Part shown: piece by piece, positions 62,813-64,000 of the stretch | Position numbering within the stretch: position 1 is the stretch's first letter | Layout: every line of letters starts with the position of its first letter | Source: Notospermus geniculatus | Lineage: Eukaryota; Nemertea; Pilidiophora; Heteronemertea; Lineidae | Length of the DNA stretch: 64,000 nt | Reading direction: 5' to 3' | Assembly: GCA_002633025.1 (NCBI GenBank) | Contig: NMRB01000174.1 | Span: 1-64,000 of the forward strand | Notes under the pieces: generated by a model | The model's database searches: none | Told to the model about the DNA's origin: nothing | What the model saw: only the letters and a program-made list of their open reading frames with translations | Position numbers and translations under genes: made by a program

Positions 62813-64000
62813 CACAAATATCAACCTATCATCGATTTGCTTTTAGTACATGAAACATCATCAGCCAATTCTTCTAAAATATGCAAAGCCACCAGAATAT
62901 TTGAACGTTTTTTTGCACGTAGCATGCAGCAAAGTCAATACGACATGTTCAGAGTACAGGATACATGTGTAGCGTAAGCTGTCGGGGATAAACCATCTAC
63001 AATTCAACCTCATTTCCTGCGCAATGCCACAACGTCTGCCAACCTTCAACAAAACACGATGTAAACATCGCATTCCTCGCTTGCATTACCTTGTGGTGGA
63101 TTTTTTACTCGCGGTTCAACCCGCACTCCAACCAACACCTCACGTCATGCGGTACTCTCAACTGACTGGCGGCCAGCCAGAAAACATTTTGAAAACAATT
63201 AGCCATACAGACAGATGCAAAACTTGACAGGACAGCCACTTCCAACATGCTTGCAAATTCCCTATTTTTGTGTTGACCCTTTTATTTCTCAAAGCAACAA
63301 CTCATTTTTTGACCATATTTTAAAAGCAGGCACGAAAAGATAATGATGAACAGTGCAGTGGAGGCCTCCAAGGCTATGGGTTCCTTTCCCACCCCCATCT
63401 GATATGGAAAGAAATTGCTCTGATAATCTCCCAGACATACATGTAGTAAATCCTACTCATTTCACTTCGAAATAGGAATTGAGTTATAGGCCTGTTTCTC
63501 CCGAACACTTCGGACTTGTCCCCTAAGAAAGCGAGGAGCTACAAAATGTAGATTACCCATATCAATTTCATACATGACAAGCTGCAGTGAGATTTACACA
63601 GAAATGGAAATGATGAGTCTAAGGTAGTATGATGCTGCCCTCTATTGACAAATACATCAACTGTGTTGATGTTTCCATAGTTTCAAACCTCTAAGAATGT
63701 CAAATAGATGACCTAAACTGCCATTATTTTTTTTCACCCCGACTATAAAAATCCCTCATTTTATTTCTCGCCGCTGTACCAGTGCATTGATCTCCTAATT
63801 AGCCGACGTGAACGAACTCTAAAAGATATGTCGGTAATCTTTTTGTGCTCCGGATCGAACATCTCGATAGTGCCGCAGGATATGTGCGTGGAACCCAACC
63901 GTGAAATGAACGCTTTGAACAATTTTTTAACAATGAAGTTTGCTTAAAGATTGCAATGGAGAAAGTGTGGGATTTGGTTGAAATGTTCACATCAGAAACC

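Larger units (their letters stand above)
47056..64000. other. 5' intron or upstream DNA of DDR
   Basis: The first recognised coding exon starts at 47055 with a split codon, so at least one more exon is needed upstream. I looked for a minus-strand exon encoding the discoidin start (PLGM.....I.D..I.ASS in the family) and did not find one in this interval. Contents are hairpin transposons, three minisatellites, two SINE copies, tRNA-like elements and one non-LTR retrotransposon relic. Regions such as 47.2-49.4 kb, 51.1-53.0 kb and 55.7-57.2 kb show nothing recognisable. Confidence 0.55.

Overview
The window is animal nuclear DNA. Exons are short and interrupted by spliceosomal introns, non-coding DNA dominates, and the sequence is full of tRNA-derived SINEs, palindromic DNA transposons and minisatellites. 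Single n characters mark assembly joins. The one protein gene I can support is a discoidin-domain receptor tyrosine kinase (DDR1/DDR2 family). Its exon structure, together with strong over-representation of TAGGCCTA and TACCGGTA palindromes, suggests a marine invertebrate, perhaps a deuterostome. That taxonomic guess is an inference of low confidence.

Layout. The DDR gene lies on the minus strand, from about 47.06 kb down to its stop codon at 9.94 kb. Eleven coding exons join in phase: three for the discoidin domain (46914-47055, 43427-43516, 20443-20590), one for the discoidin-like domain (17984-18514), a stalk exon (16836-16925), a transmembrane/juxtamembrane exon (14076-14506), a second juxtamembrane exon that runs into the glycine-rich loop (12373-12701), and four kinase exons (11749-11876, 11139-11342, 10473-10707, 9939-10271). 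The exon or exons for the signal peptide and first part of the discoidin domain were not found; they lie upstream of 47.06 kb or outside the window. Positions 1-9938 are downstream of the stop codon. A 22.8-kb intron fills 20591-43426. Positions 47056-64000 are 5' intron or intergenic DNA.

Points of most interest. (1) A ~0.5-kb tandem duplication inside the gene copied the stalk exon. The junction created a donor-like site that would make the extra copy an 84-nt, in-frame cassette exon. (2) A small TA-flanked MITE sits in one copy of that duplication while the other copy keeps an empty site. (3) The transmembrane exon has a frame break that either a 32/44-nt micro-intron or an indel would resolve. 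(4) A 721-bp Tc1/mariner-like element has 340-bp inverted arms, each with an outer and an inner 22-nt direct repeat (IR/DR layout). (5) The kinase has Val at the gatekeeper position and DxWxxA in place of DxWxxG in subdomain IX.

Most other open frames come from minisatellites or chance. A decayed C-terminal piece of a non-LTR retrotransposon is recognisable near 55.1-55.5 kb. No CRISPR array, operon or bacterial feature is present.
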